A stretch of 64,000 bases of DNA from Hofstenia miamia (taxonomy: Eukaryota > Xenacoelomorpha > Acoela): positions 1,175,573 through 1,239,572 of the forward strand of contig SCFE01000035.1 of NCBI GenBank assembly GCA_004352715.1. Direction: 5' to 3'. The number at the start of each line of letters is the position of its first letter. The stretch's first letter is position 1. A program made the translations under genes and the position numbers. Positions 47,859 to 59,303 of this stretch are shown here, piece after piece. The notes under the pieces are model-generated. The model was not told where the DNA came from. It saw only the letters and a list, made by a program, of their open reading frames with translations, and did not search any database.

Positions 47859-49509
47859 TTAAATATAAAGAAGTAATGCAAAGATGTCAAAGTATCTATG
47901 TTGAAATCTCCCATTATTACAATTGGCATCGATGTTCGATTAAGTTCTTCTAAAAACCTGTCTCAACATTGAATAAAATACTTCTTATCATCTGTTGGAG
48001 GACTGTAAATTACAGAGAAATAGAAATTACAATTATTTTTTAATGTGCACTTACGGAGAATGCTCTCAGTGATGAACCTCGATTCCATTACTTTAGATTT
48101 AGATAAATATAATCCAACACTCCCTCCTTTCTTATTTATTCGAGGTTGTGATATTAATGGGTAGAAACCTTCGGCGTCATATAATCCAATATCATCATGT
48201 TGCTTGATCCAAGTTTCCGTAAGGCACAAAGCTGTAATATTTGGATGGGTTTCAATAAATGCTTCAAAAGAATCAAAATTCTTGTTCAGTGATCTTACAT
48301 TTAAGTGAATGAATTTTAATGTATTACTCAATATTTGTTTATTATTTGTGACATTTAGTTTATTAGAATTACAGTTAAACGCGTTTGAATTAAATGGATA
48401 ACTTTTATAATTATTGTCATTATATCTGTTTGTCTGTAAACTATTTAAAAAACCAGGGGATGCAATTTATTAATATCTTCCAGAGAGAAATTTCTTCTGT
48501 TGTCTTTAGAATCAATCAAACATATCTTTTCTTCGTGGGTCTAAACTCTCTTGACATCGTCTAATTTTCTAAGTCCAGAAAGCACCTTGAAGCGTAAGGT
48601 AGTCATGTCATTGTTGAAAAACACGCCTTTTTCCGAACTTCTTTTATTTTTCATTAACCGATGTTTTGTATCTCTTCGAATAAACAGCGATTATGGTAGG
48701 ACAACGACCATTCTTAGCAGGAAGCCGATGACAGACATATATCATCAACATTGAAGGGGGTGCACTTACTCACTGCTTCAACAACAACTCCGTAAATATT
48801 CTCGTCTTTCCTCATTGGTATTCCAATATTCTCACATTGTCTCTCCTGCCATATTGCTCCAGCCGTTCTAAATCAAAATTAATATGGGAATTACTATTTA
48901 TACTTATCTGTTTATCTTTCCTTAATGACTTCAATTCATCTTCGTCTTCGAGTGAGGTAATAGTGCGATATAAAGTAAATATCTTTGACGCTGAACAAAA
49001 ACCACAGAGAAATTCTCTATCAAAAAAGTCTTTAGGGATTCGAGCTGGTAACCAAAATTTCACCCAGCAGGGGCAATTTTCACTTGAACATCCCAATTCA
49101 TGATAGTTACCATTAGCGGTATCAGTGGAAGCGCAACTTTTGGACATTACAACTGAAAACTAATTAATCTGTGCAATAACAATATATTGTTATATTATGT
49201 TGTAACAGACAATTAAATAGTACTAGACAACATGTAATTTAAATAATAGCACTGGCTAATAATTATCTCCGTTTTGGTAGCAACCTTTTATTTTAATTTA
49301 TCAATCAAAAACTTTCATCTATTAAAGTAGCAGGTACGTTATAGGGATTGGTAATTTGCATAATTTGTGATTGAGGGGACCAAATTGAAGGTACGTTATA
49401 GCGAATTAAGTTATAGCCAACATTTTAAGTATGAATTTTTAGGGCATTTTCAAGGGACTAAATAAAAAGTACGTTATAGCGAGGTACGTTATAGAGAGAT
49501 TTTACTGTA

Positions 49510-50437
49510 TTGTTTGTATAGTTGGTTCATGACTCCGTGGAAAATTTTTTAATAGTAGGATAAAGAATTTTTTAATAGGCAATGAAAAAATTTGTTTAGG
49601 TCCTATCATTCTTACCTTTCTTGAACAAGGGTATTAATTACTTTTTCAAATTAGCAGTTGATACCGCAATAATAAATTTCTATGTTGTCTTAGGACTATA
49701 TTAGAATTATATTTCAATAGATTATCGTCTATCTATTGTTCTTTCAAATTTAAGAGTATTATTATTTGAATAGCCAATTAATTAGTATTTTATGCGATTT
49801 ATAAATATGTTTAAATTCATTGAACTAGTTTAGCTAATTGTGCGAGGTGGTACAAACTTTTTATTTAATAACCTATTGTTTAGCATCATTTATTTTCTCC
49901 AATTTAATATTCTTTCGGATTATCTTTTTTTCCTCAAAAATTGTACTTAGAAAACCAAATAATTTTTACATTTAGATTGTGTTTACAGATACCGTACTAA
50001 AAACACTATTGTAAAAATATCGAAACAACGGTAAATAACTATTGCAACTATCCATATGCAAGTTTCTAAAATTTACCACTAGTCAAACTACTTACACAAT
50101 GTTTTATAAATATGGAATCATACCTAGAAAAGTTTTTTCCCGAGTAATCTCAGAAACTTTTCTTATTTAATTTTTATGCTGAATGAACTCTAATTGTAAG
50201 AGTGAATTTCTATTAGTTCGGCCTTTATAGTTTATTTCTCGTGATTTTGCCGATCTTCTCAATAATATATTGGAGAAATATGAGAATTGCAATATTTTTT
50301 TAGGCGACATAAAACAACATAATTCAAATGTGATCTTACGTTCTACTCCTCTAGCTTTTGCTTTGCAAATTTATTTGTGTTTAAAGACTATTTTTTGTCT
50401 AAATATGCAAAACTAAACTACATAGCATTATTTTTAG
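49510..50437. other. Upstream region of the FAM193-like gene
   Basis: AT-rich, no coding sequence. It must hold the promoter or an upstream non-coding exon of the gene starting at 50442, but I see no clear element. Confidence 0.4.
50425..50437 (+). promoter_or_regulatory. Splice acceptor just upstream of FAM193-like ATG
   Basis: GCATTATTTTTAG is followed by TGAA and the ATG at 50442. An acceptor four bases before the start codon suggests a 5' leader exon or trans-splicing, as in the INPP4 gene. Confidence 0.5.
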
Positions 50438-50441
50438 TGAA

Positions 50442-52264
50442 ATGTGTACAATCTTAGATGAACGCGAAATTGATCCCGAGGAAATTCGCAGGTATGTATT
50501 TATTTGAAATAGAATCGAGAGTCGATTCAATTAAAAAAAATAGGCTACAATGGTCCCAAATATTAGATTGTTTACAGATACGATATGAACGCATGTTTTA
50601 TCATTTTAGATTATTTCGTTTAAGATTTTTATAGTTCCTATTTTTTGATGCTTTACAAAATTAAAACAGCATTTCGCTGCTACAGAAACCTTTAGCACTT
50701 GTATTCATTCAATTTTATGCTGTTCAATTATTTTGTTCCTTTGAATTTAGATGCGGGTAATTTCGCTGGTGTTGCAATCTTGTAACTATCAAAGAACCCA
50801 TTTTCTATGTTTACTGAAGTTAAACATTTGTTATGTCATTAAATCGATTTTAATAAGTGCAATTGTTTTCATTTAATTTTTGTATTTGCTTATCAGTTTT
50901 AGTGCATTTCGATACTGAAGACCTGGTTTATGAGATAATATATTTAATGATTAAAAAAATTGTTCGAAATGATTTTTCAATTAATAATTAACGCTATTTA
51001 GAGAACTTCGTATATATGATAGAGAAACTTTGCGATTACAATATTGCTGGGACATTTTGCGTTTGGCGGTTTACAATACCTATCGAAGCATTAAAACAGC
51101 TAATTCTGAACATGAAAGCAGCAGTCGTCTATTGCAATCAGTAGAAATGTAACTATTTTTTAAATGCACTATATGAAATTCCTTCCTTAGGTTATGCGAG
51201 CGAGATCCACAGCTTCTATATAAGAGGTTAGAAGGTCAAGCAACCAAGTATGTCGTGGAAATTAAATTGAGACTTTTGAAGAAATTAACTACTAGCCAGA
51301 AAGATGCTAGGAATGCTCTCCATTTCACATCATCTCTAGTAAAAGAGTATCAGAAATATATAAAAGCTGCTGATCAAATTTCCACGTATCTTACTCCTTT
51401 GGTAATGTTTATTTCTTAATATGTTATGCAATCGTACTACAGGCTTTTATATCGATGTTGATTTAATCAACACAAATCTATTCAACTGAATTTATCCAGT
51501 TAGTAACCAGTTTAATTAATGCTGGCTAGTACATAATCACGATCTGAATATTAATTCACACATGCAGTGTTTAGTTCCAAAATTTGTGTTGTTCGAGGAT
51601 TGATATTTTCAAATGAAGTATTTCTATGAAATAAACATATATATAGGATAGATATGATTTAAATGAAACATGAAATCTCAAACAATTAATTTTTTAAATT
51701 TATCTGTTTTTCAATATATTGTTTAGGAATTGATTCACTTGAAGCAATTTCACATTACTTGGGTTTTCCTTAATAAGCATTTATTTCAAGAAATCATATA
51801 TTCTGAAAATCTCATTCAAAATAGTCTGTCTGTAATTTTGAAGAGACTAAAAGAAGGTTGTCAGCTAGCTCCTGTACAATCAGCGTTCAAAAAAGCAATT
51901 ACTGAGTATAGAGCCTTCATATAAAAATTGTAATTTTTACTAAAATTTAGGTTTGTGAGATTAAAAAAGGAACTTGTAAATGTGTCGTCTGAGTGGGCGC
52001 ATTGTCAGTCTTTGATGTCAAAATATCATGCCGTGCAGAAAAATGAGAAGGCTAAGCATTTGTTGCTCAAAGAAGAATTCAATTTATTTAACACGCAAAC
52101 TGAATTATTATGCACTGAAGTAAGAATATTTTTCGTGATTAGTTAACCGTTCATTTTAATGTTTAGAAGGACTTAGAAAATTATTTCCTATGCTCTGGTG
52201 ATGTGGATTCTACTTCCAATAAGTGTTCTTGTCATTCATGCTCTGATCAAGTACTTAGTTCTAA
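50442..52264 (+). CDS. FAM193-like exons 1-6
   Basis: Exons are 50442-50491, 51002-51148, 51191-51401, 51727-51905, 51951-52119 and 52167-52264. Each junction keeps frame: over-hanging bases AG+A, AT+G, none, GA+G, none. Donors include AG|GTATGT and GAA|GTAAGT-like GAAGTAAGA; acceptors are ATTTAG, CCTTAG, GTTTAG, ATTTAG and GTTTAG. Three introns here are only 42, 45 and 47 bp. The exons encode the helical domain and end with KCSCHSCSDQVLSSK, the first Cys cluster. Confidence 0.8.
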
Positions 52265-55200
52265 GTATGCTAATTTTTTTGTTTTATATATACAGGTATG
52301 GACGTCATATCTATGAAAGTGATATTAATAAACAATTAAAATAGAGAATTTTTTGTAAATATAATCTATTGAAATAATATGAAATCGAAAAAGAATATTT
52401 TTTGAATTTATTACAAGGTTTTTTTATCAAAATGGGGGAATGCTTTTAAAAATAGTAATAATTAAATTGTATTTTACCATACAAAGTAGGTATAACAAAA
52501 AAATAAAATTAAAAATTTTACAAAATAGTATTGATTAATTAGATGAATGACAGGAAAAATATTTACAAAAGGAAAGGAGTCCCATTTAAAAGCTATTCCA
52601 TGAATAGATATAGAGCTTTGGAAATAAGATACCTTTCCTGCTGTTTTATTATATAATGCATAAAAATTCTGTAACTATTAGTTTGTATTAATTCTTGACG
52701 ATGTTTCGGTGCATTCAAAATTTTTCGAGCTTATATATATTATAAAATAGTTTTTATTTTAATTTGATTGTGAATACAGAAATTAGCGGTAAGATTTCTT
52801 TACTAAATTTACACAACACCAGTGTGCAATTGGAAAAGCTCTGCTATCTATTTGACACAGAGTTTGCATTTAACCCTATCTCGGCGGGTGGGGTGCTTTA
52901 ATTTGAAAGAAGATTTGGTCCGTTTTATACTTTTCCTACAAATATATTAGGAACTCCAATCATTACAAGTGGTAGGGACATTTTTTATTTTTATATTTAT
53001 GTCTAGATATATTTATTATATTTCAGCCTGCAATTGATATGTTGTTCGTAGATGTTTGTTAATATATCACATAAACATTTGGTATACAATTGATATTTTT
53101 GTACTTTGCTATGAATCTGTCAATTTTCAGGTGATTGGGTTTTGGGAACATATATTTTTCAAATTTGTTGTTACTAGGGTCAATTTCCTGACATCATAGC
53201 ACCAGAATATAGAATTAGCCATACATAAGCTTTATTTTGCTTTTTGATAATGAATAGCATTTTTTCTGCTCATAGAGCACCTCTCCTCCGGTTTTAGAAT
53301 TGAAGAAACCCGTTCGAGATAGGGTTCATTCATCATTATTTGAAATTACGGACAATACTATAATTTTAAAACAAGACAGTGCGCTATTCATTTGTTGAGG
53401 AATTTAAGTTGAATTCCATCAGATGACAAATTCACATTTAGTTATATAATAATATATAGGAGTCGTATACTACATATTTCGATATAGCTCCAAATATATA
53501 ATAGAAGTCTTGTTATTGTATGCTGTTAGTGAATATTTTATGATAATTTCGATTATTAACTCGAACTAATTTTAGAGAACAGTCTGATATTTTATCACGA
53601 AATTCAATAGTGAGGCCCTAATAACCAGGCTGCATGAGACTACGAAGTTTAATTCAGACTTGAAAACTATCATTTGTGTACCTCAAAATTTTGATTAAAT
53701 ATCTAACTGCATTATCTTGATCCACAAAGATTTATTTCATGCGTTTAAAATTCATTTTTAATAATGAAGAGGCTCATGAAAATACACCCTTTCAGAAATG
53801 TTTATGCTGCATATGAAAGTAAATGTATTATTGATTTGAATTTTTATCTATAGGGTTTATGACTACTTCATTTTGACTTTTTACTTTTTGATTTAATTTA
53901 TTGTGCATGGTCTAATTTATTCAAGTTTTTTAAAAAAAGTTTTGACCAGTATCCAGTGCCCTCCGCCATAGTATCTCGCGGCCGTATATATTTTTAGTAT
54001 CCAGTGCCTTGTAAATATTTTAAACGTTTGTAGCCAAAGCCCGTATATATATATATACAGACGGGCTCTAGTTACTATGGGATTCGTATATACGCCCGCA
54101 TTTATATGGGAGGCGCTATGTATAATTTTGAAACAAGACAGTGCCCTTCGCTGATATTAGAAAGGCTTAAATATGTAGTTTACTGACGAATAAAAAATCG
54201 GCATATTCCGGCTGAAATCGGCATTTGTGACATGGCCGAAACTGGATCTCAGTTTCACTGGGAAGAACTGCTAATATCAACTTGAAAATAATATCTGGTA
54301 TTGCGAAGCGCCCAAATTTATTGAAAATGTAAACATTAGTTTAAAAACATATTAATTGTTGAACTGTAATATAAATCCAATTTTTTACAATATTTTTCAT
54401 TTTTTAAGAAATGTTCTCCTTGAGCCCAATTTTGGTGTGTTACAATTAAATGAGTCCTAAGGCTATCAGGCATGCTCAATTTTCTGATTTTTTGACATTA
54501 ACAGCCGAACTGCTCGCAGGCCCTAAATTTACTGAAAATTGGTGATTGCAGGCGCTAAGGTATAAAACCCATAGTACTTAGCGCCTATATATATANNNNN
54601 NNNNNNNNNNNNNNNNNNNNNNNNNNNNNNNNNNNNNNNNNNNNNNNNNNNNNNNNNNNNNNNNNNNNNNNNNNNNNNNNNNNNNNNNNNNNNNNNNNNN
54701 NNNNNNNNNNNNNNNNNNNNNNNNNNNNNNNNNNNNNNNNNNNNNNNNNNNNNNNNNNNNNNNNNNNNNNNNNNNNNNNNNNNNNNNNNNNNNNNNNNNN
54801 NNNNNNNNNNNNNNNNNNNNNNNNNNNNNNNNNNNNNNNNNNNNNNNNNNNNNNNNNNNNNNNNNNNNNNNNNNNNNNNNNNNNNNNNNNNNNNNNNNNN
54901 NNNNNNNNNNNNNNNNNNNNNNNNNNNNNNNNNNNNNNNNNNNNNNNNNNNNNNNNNNNNNNNNNNNNNNNNNNNNNNNNNNNNNNNNNNNNNNNNNNNN
55001 NNNNNNNNNNNNNNNNNNNNNNNNNNNNNNNNNNNNNNNNNNNNNNNNNNNNNNNNNNNNNNNNNNNNNNNNNNNNNNNNNNNNNNNNNNNNNNNNNNNN
55101 NNNNNNNNNNNNNNNNNNNNNNNNNNNNNNNNNNNNNNNNNNNNNNNNNNNNNNNNNNNNNNNNNNNNNNNNNNNNNNNNNNNNNNNNNNNNNNNNNNNN

Positions 55201-55517
55201 NNNNNNNNNNNNNNNNNNNNNNNNNNNNNNNNNNNNNNNNNNNNNNNNNNNNNNNNNNNNNNNNNNNNNNNNNNNNNNNNNNNNNNNNNNNNNNNNNNNN
55301 NNNNNNNNNNNNNNNNNNNNNNNNNNNNNNNNNNNNNNNNNNNNNNNNNNNNNNNNNNNNNNNNNNNNNNNNNNNNNNNNNNNNNNNNNNNNNNNNNNNN
55401 NNNNNNNNNNNNNNNNNNNNNNNNNNNNNNNNNNNNNNNNNNNNNNNNNNNNNNNNNNNNNNNNNNNNNNNNNNNNNNNNNNNNNNNNNNNNNNNNNNNN
55501 NNNNNNNNNNNNNNNNN

Positions 55518-55554
<37 letters not shown>

Positions 55555-57132
55555 TATGCCTTGAAAATAGCTGGCCTGGCTTAATATGAACATTGCGATG
55601 GGCATTTGAAGTTTTGACCGTCAATATAAACAAACTTCTTTATTGCAATAACCTTTGAGTTGCTAAACTACTTTTAGAAGACTGTTTTTTGTCTTTATGA
55701 CGAGAGGTTGAATTCAGATGGAAAATGTTTTTACTGTTATAGTGGATTAATTAAGCTGGAATATATGTTAACGTATGGATATTTTTTCTCTAGAATACTT
55801 GGAAATTTCATGTTCTGCTAATTAATGGATTAAGAATTAATCTTGAAATTCAACTACAAATATTAATAAAACACACTTATTTTACTCAGCATTGGAACCA
55901 GTTAATAAATGAGCGAGATATTTAAACTGGTGCGGGCTGTCCTGCTAAATCAATGTTGCCAATCACTATGGAATCATTGTGATATAATACTATGTTGAAC
56001 GAAAATGTATCACGCACTTAATTTTAATGTACAGCAAAACGGTGTTTGTATGCCAGCCATAATGGAATGAAATGATTGTCTGAACTGAAACAATGTTTAC
56101 TATTAATTCTTATGTAACGAAAGTTATACTAATCAATACGAATTTCCTCTAGAATTATTTTTGAAACGAGCCAAGCCAACCCAGGTCAAGTTGCCTCCCT
56201 GCGACTATTATAATAAATCCTGTTAATGAGAAAATGAAAAAACTTTTTTAGTAAATATATAAATATATTTGATCAGATGGGATCGCTTTGTACAAAATTT
56301 TTTCACAGTAAATTTTGATATTTTATTAAGGACACACCTAAAATGAAACGCGTTCATTACTTCTCATAGTACAACGCAATTCTCATATGTAAAGGTTAAA
56401 GTACTGAGCTTTATAAATGCAGCTCGTTTCGATTAAAAATCTTTATCAGAAAAAAATTAGAATGAAAAAAATATATAGGCTTGTCCAGTCGAGTGGCGAT
56501 TCGTACAGGCCCATGAGGACCGACATGGAACTCGGTGGATGAGGTGAGATGGCCGATGAAGATAAAATCTCGGCCAATGGGGTTCTTCGAGATTTGTGGC
56601 GCTAGTAGTCTAAGTCTAAACTCCATTATAATGGTGTTTTACTACTTTTTAAATTCAAAGTAGGAGATGATTTATTTACTCTATATTAGTGGACATGGCC
56701 AATCTCTCTGCATCAAGGGGCATTAGTGAAAGATACAAAACTTGTCTCTCAATATTTTGACTTCTTAAATGAAAAATTTAGATTGTTTTTTCAATCAACT
56801 AAAAAGCAAAGTTGTTTAAGGGCATGTTAAGACATAGTGTTATCAACCTCGCAATGCCTCCGAATCTTGAATAAATTTTTTGTTTTTGACAAAGTTCTTT
56901 GTTAAAAAATGTTTTTATTTAGATCGGACCTTGCCAATATTCGGCTTTTCGGAAGTGCACATCATCTTGATATTCAGCCTCCTAGTATACCAAGTACATC
57001 TTCAGATGAAGATCTTAATGACGATGAAAATCCTCCAGTATTTTCTCGAAATTGCAAACACCATTGTACAAATTTTTTTCCCAACGAGTATGTTTTACGT
57101 TGTTTCATTTACTTTCCAATAGCTTTTGTACA

Positions 57133-57164
<32 letters not shown>

Positions 57165-57288
57165 NNNNNNNNNNNNNNNNNNNNNNNNNNNNNNNNNNNN
57201 NNNNNNNNNNNNNNNNNNNNNNNNNNNNNNNNNNNNNNNNNNNNNNNNNNNNNNNNNNNNNNNNNNNNNNNNNNNNNNNNNNNNNNNN

Positions 57289-57325
<37 letters not shown>

Positions 57326-59253
57326 TATATATATATATATATATATGACAAACTTTGATGTTCTAGTTTTGGAACGCTTTCATTGGAAGAGCATGTATCT
57401 CCATTTCAACGCTGCTCCTCAATTGTAAGTTAACTTTATCTTTTTTTATTACCTTTTTTATAGAATGGTCCTGATCCTTGCGAATGTACGATGTGTGGTA
57501 CTAATGATGACGGCGATTCACAGTTGTTTTCATTTGAAAAGGTTGAAATTTATAAATTTGAGCACATCGAACGTTTGTTTTTAGATCAAAGATTTTTCAC
57601 AAATATCAAAATACCATAGCAGCTTAAGTAGTTTCCCCACTCTCAAACATGACAAGCAAATAAGTGTCAGGAAAAATTCAAAAGCTGATTTATTGAAACC
57701 GCGTGATTACTTATCATCTACCTATAGATATAAGGTACTCTATTTTATAATTTATTTATTGGGGATTTTATTGTTGTAAAATATTTATTTTAGATTCAAC
57801 ACGACATTTCTGTATGTCCTTTTTCTGTTATTGAAGAAAAGAATCTCTCGGAGTTGCTTAAGTGTAAATCAGAAATTGATTCACTGCGTGTTCCTTTTTG
57901 TAAGTTTTTGAGTATAAAACAGAGTCTGTTTTTATTAGGCGGTTAATATTATAAAATTTTAGTATCTAATTCGAAAAGTGGACATGTTAAATCGGTGTCG
58001 CCCCCACCATATGAAGATAGTGACTTCGAGAGTTGTTGCTCTAGTGAAGAATCTGTCCCGACTACTCAGCTTTCAACATCAGCAAAGCGTCCTTCAAGCT
58101 GCATCAATGGAATCGAACCCAAAGTGAGATTACGTTTTCATTTTTTCGTTAGACGGTTAGGACAATAGTTTAGTATTGATTTTCTCAGACTGCTTTCGAC
58201 ATTTGATGTAAATCGATTTGATCACGTGTATTGAACAAACACTTGCTTCTCTAGAGCTTACTTTTTGTTAAGTTATCAACATTTCATCATTAATGTATTA
58301 CAGCTAAAAGTGTTTTTCACTAATTGGACATATGAATTGCCTTATTTTTGTTTCTGAGAAATAATAATTCAAATCGAATTATTTTTATGGGTGTGCAATG
58401 TCAAAGCTATTTTAAATTGATGAATAACAATAATGTTGTTTTGTAACTCAAGTTAGCGTTACTTTTTTTACATTAAGTTATAGTTTCGCTGTAGAGCTTT
58501 TCCAACCTTTCTCCTTTAAGCTTATTATTGGGGCGGCCAAAAGTTAAAGGTAATATTTAACTCAAACTCTAATTGTTCCCAAATTTGTAAAAATGCGTCC
58601 TAAATGATTTGCTAGGGCTTAAAAAAATATTAGGTTAACAAAATTTTTTTAGGTTTATAGAGTTAATAATCGGTTTTGAAGTTTTGCTAATGTTAAAAAC
58701 AACAGCCAAATTTCAAATTCAATATTAAATAAATGAATGTGCTAATCGTGTTGAATATTTGTATTTACAAATGGCAGAACTTTGACAAAAGTGTGAAATG
58801 TTTGTAATTTTCAGCAACATTATATTGATCTATATAATAATTAAAATCTCTGCATGTAATTGAATTAAATTATTGAATGAATTCATTTGTGTTAGCAAAT
58901 TATGAGATTATGATTTTGAAAAAGCAATGGGTCATTTCTCTAATGAGTTACTAGATTTAACTGGTGGTAAAATGCGTTCATAAAAATTAACCTCTGCATT
59001 TTGAGCTAGTTCTCAGCTAAATATATCTTCTAGTTTCTACTGTTTATTTTTAAAAACTTAATTCAACTGGAAGAATTTCCAAAATGCAGAATATGGTTAT
59101 TTTTAAATTTTAAAATTTAGAAAGAAGTGTGTGTGAATGCAATGTTGATGTTTCACATGCCATTTAGATGAAATTAGACAACTGCAATCCAACCCCAACA
59201 GGTGTCAAAAGAAGTTTTTCTGTTAAAAACTTATTTATAACTTTTTCCTGGGA

Positions 59254-59303
<50 letters not shown>

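Larger units (their letters stand above)
44635..49147 (-). mobile_element. Jockey/CR1-like LINE inserted in the pogo-like element
   Basis: On the minus strand, ORF1 pieces come first (49147-48812): a Cys-rich zinc-finger-like start, then LERLEQYGRRDNVRI, a common LINE ORF1 coiled-coil end. The endonuclease is at 48331-47963 (FIHLNVRSLNKNFDSFEAFI, then ALCLTETWI). RT pieces follow: [57 protein letters not shown] (near 45360-45380), LQYGILIYGG-type text near 44990, and the C-terminus RARAAHQTVLIR at 44635-44856. Frameshifts are few, so it is fairly young. The internal single-N duplication artificially lengthens it by about 1040 bp; the true size is near 3.5 kb. Confidence 0.85.
43878..49507. 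mobile_element. Pogo/Tigger-like DNA transposon interrupted by a LINE
   Basis: The left end is CACTAAAATCTGTCTATAAC and the right end, read inward, is CAGTAAAATCTCTCTATAAC. Both then continue GTAC and are flanked by TA (43876-43877, 49508-49509). Subterminal repeats of the GTACGTTATAGCGA type occur at 43920-43955, 49330-49345 and 49390-49495, as in Tigger-type termini. About 1 kb of the element itself remains (43878 to roughly 44450, and roughly 49150 to 49507), with no recognisable transposase, so it is probably a non-autonomous copy. The interior is the LINE below. Confidence 0.75.

Noticed and set aside
54529-55633. Long minus-strand open frames of about 350 codons
   Set aside because: They consist almost entirely of N and TA-repeat codons; there is no real coding content.
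56490-56580. Hammerhead ribozyme (seen in some flatworm SINEs)
   Set aside because: GATGA-type strings are present, but the CUGAUGA and GAAA core arrangement is not.
57052-57428. Several open frames on both strands across the short gap
   Set aside because: They are products of the (TA)n tract and N. The real exons 7 and 8 lie on either side.
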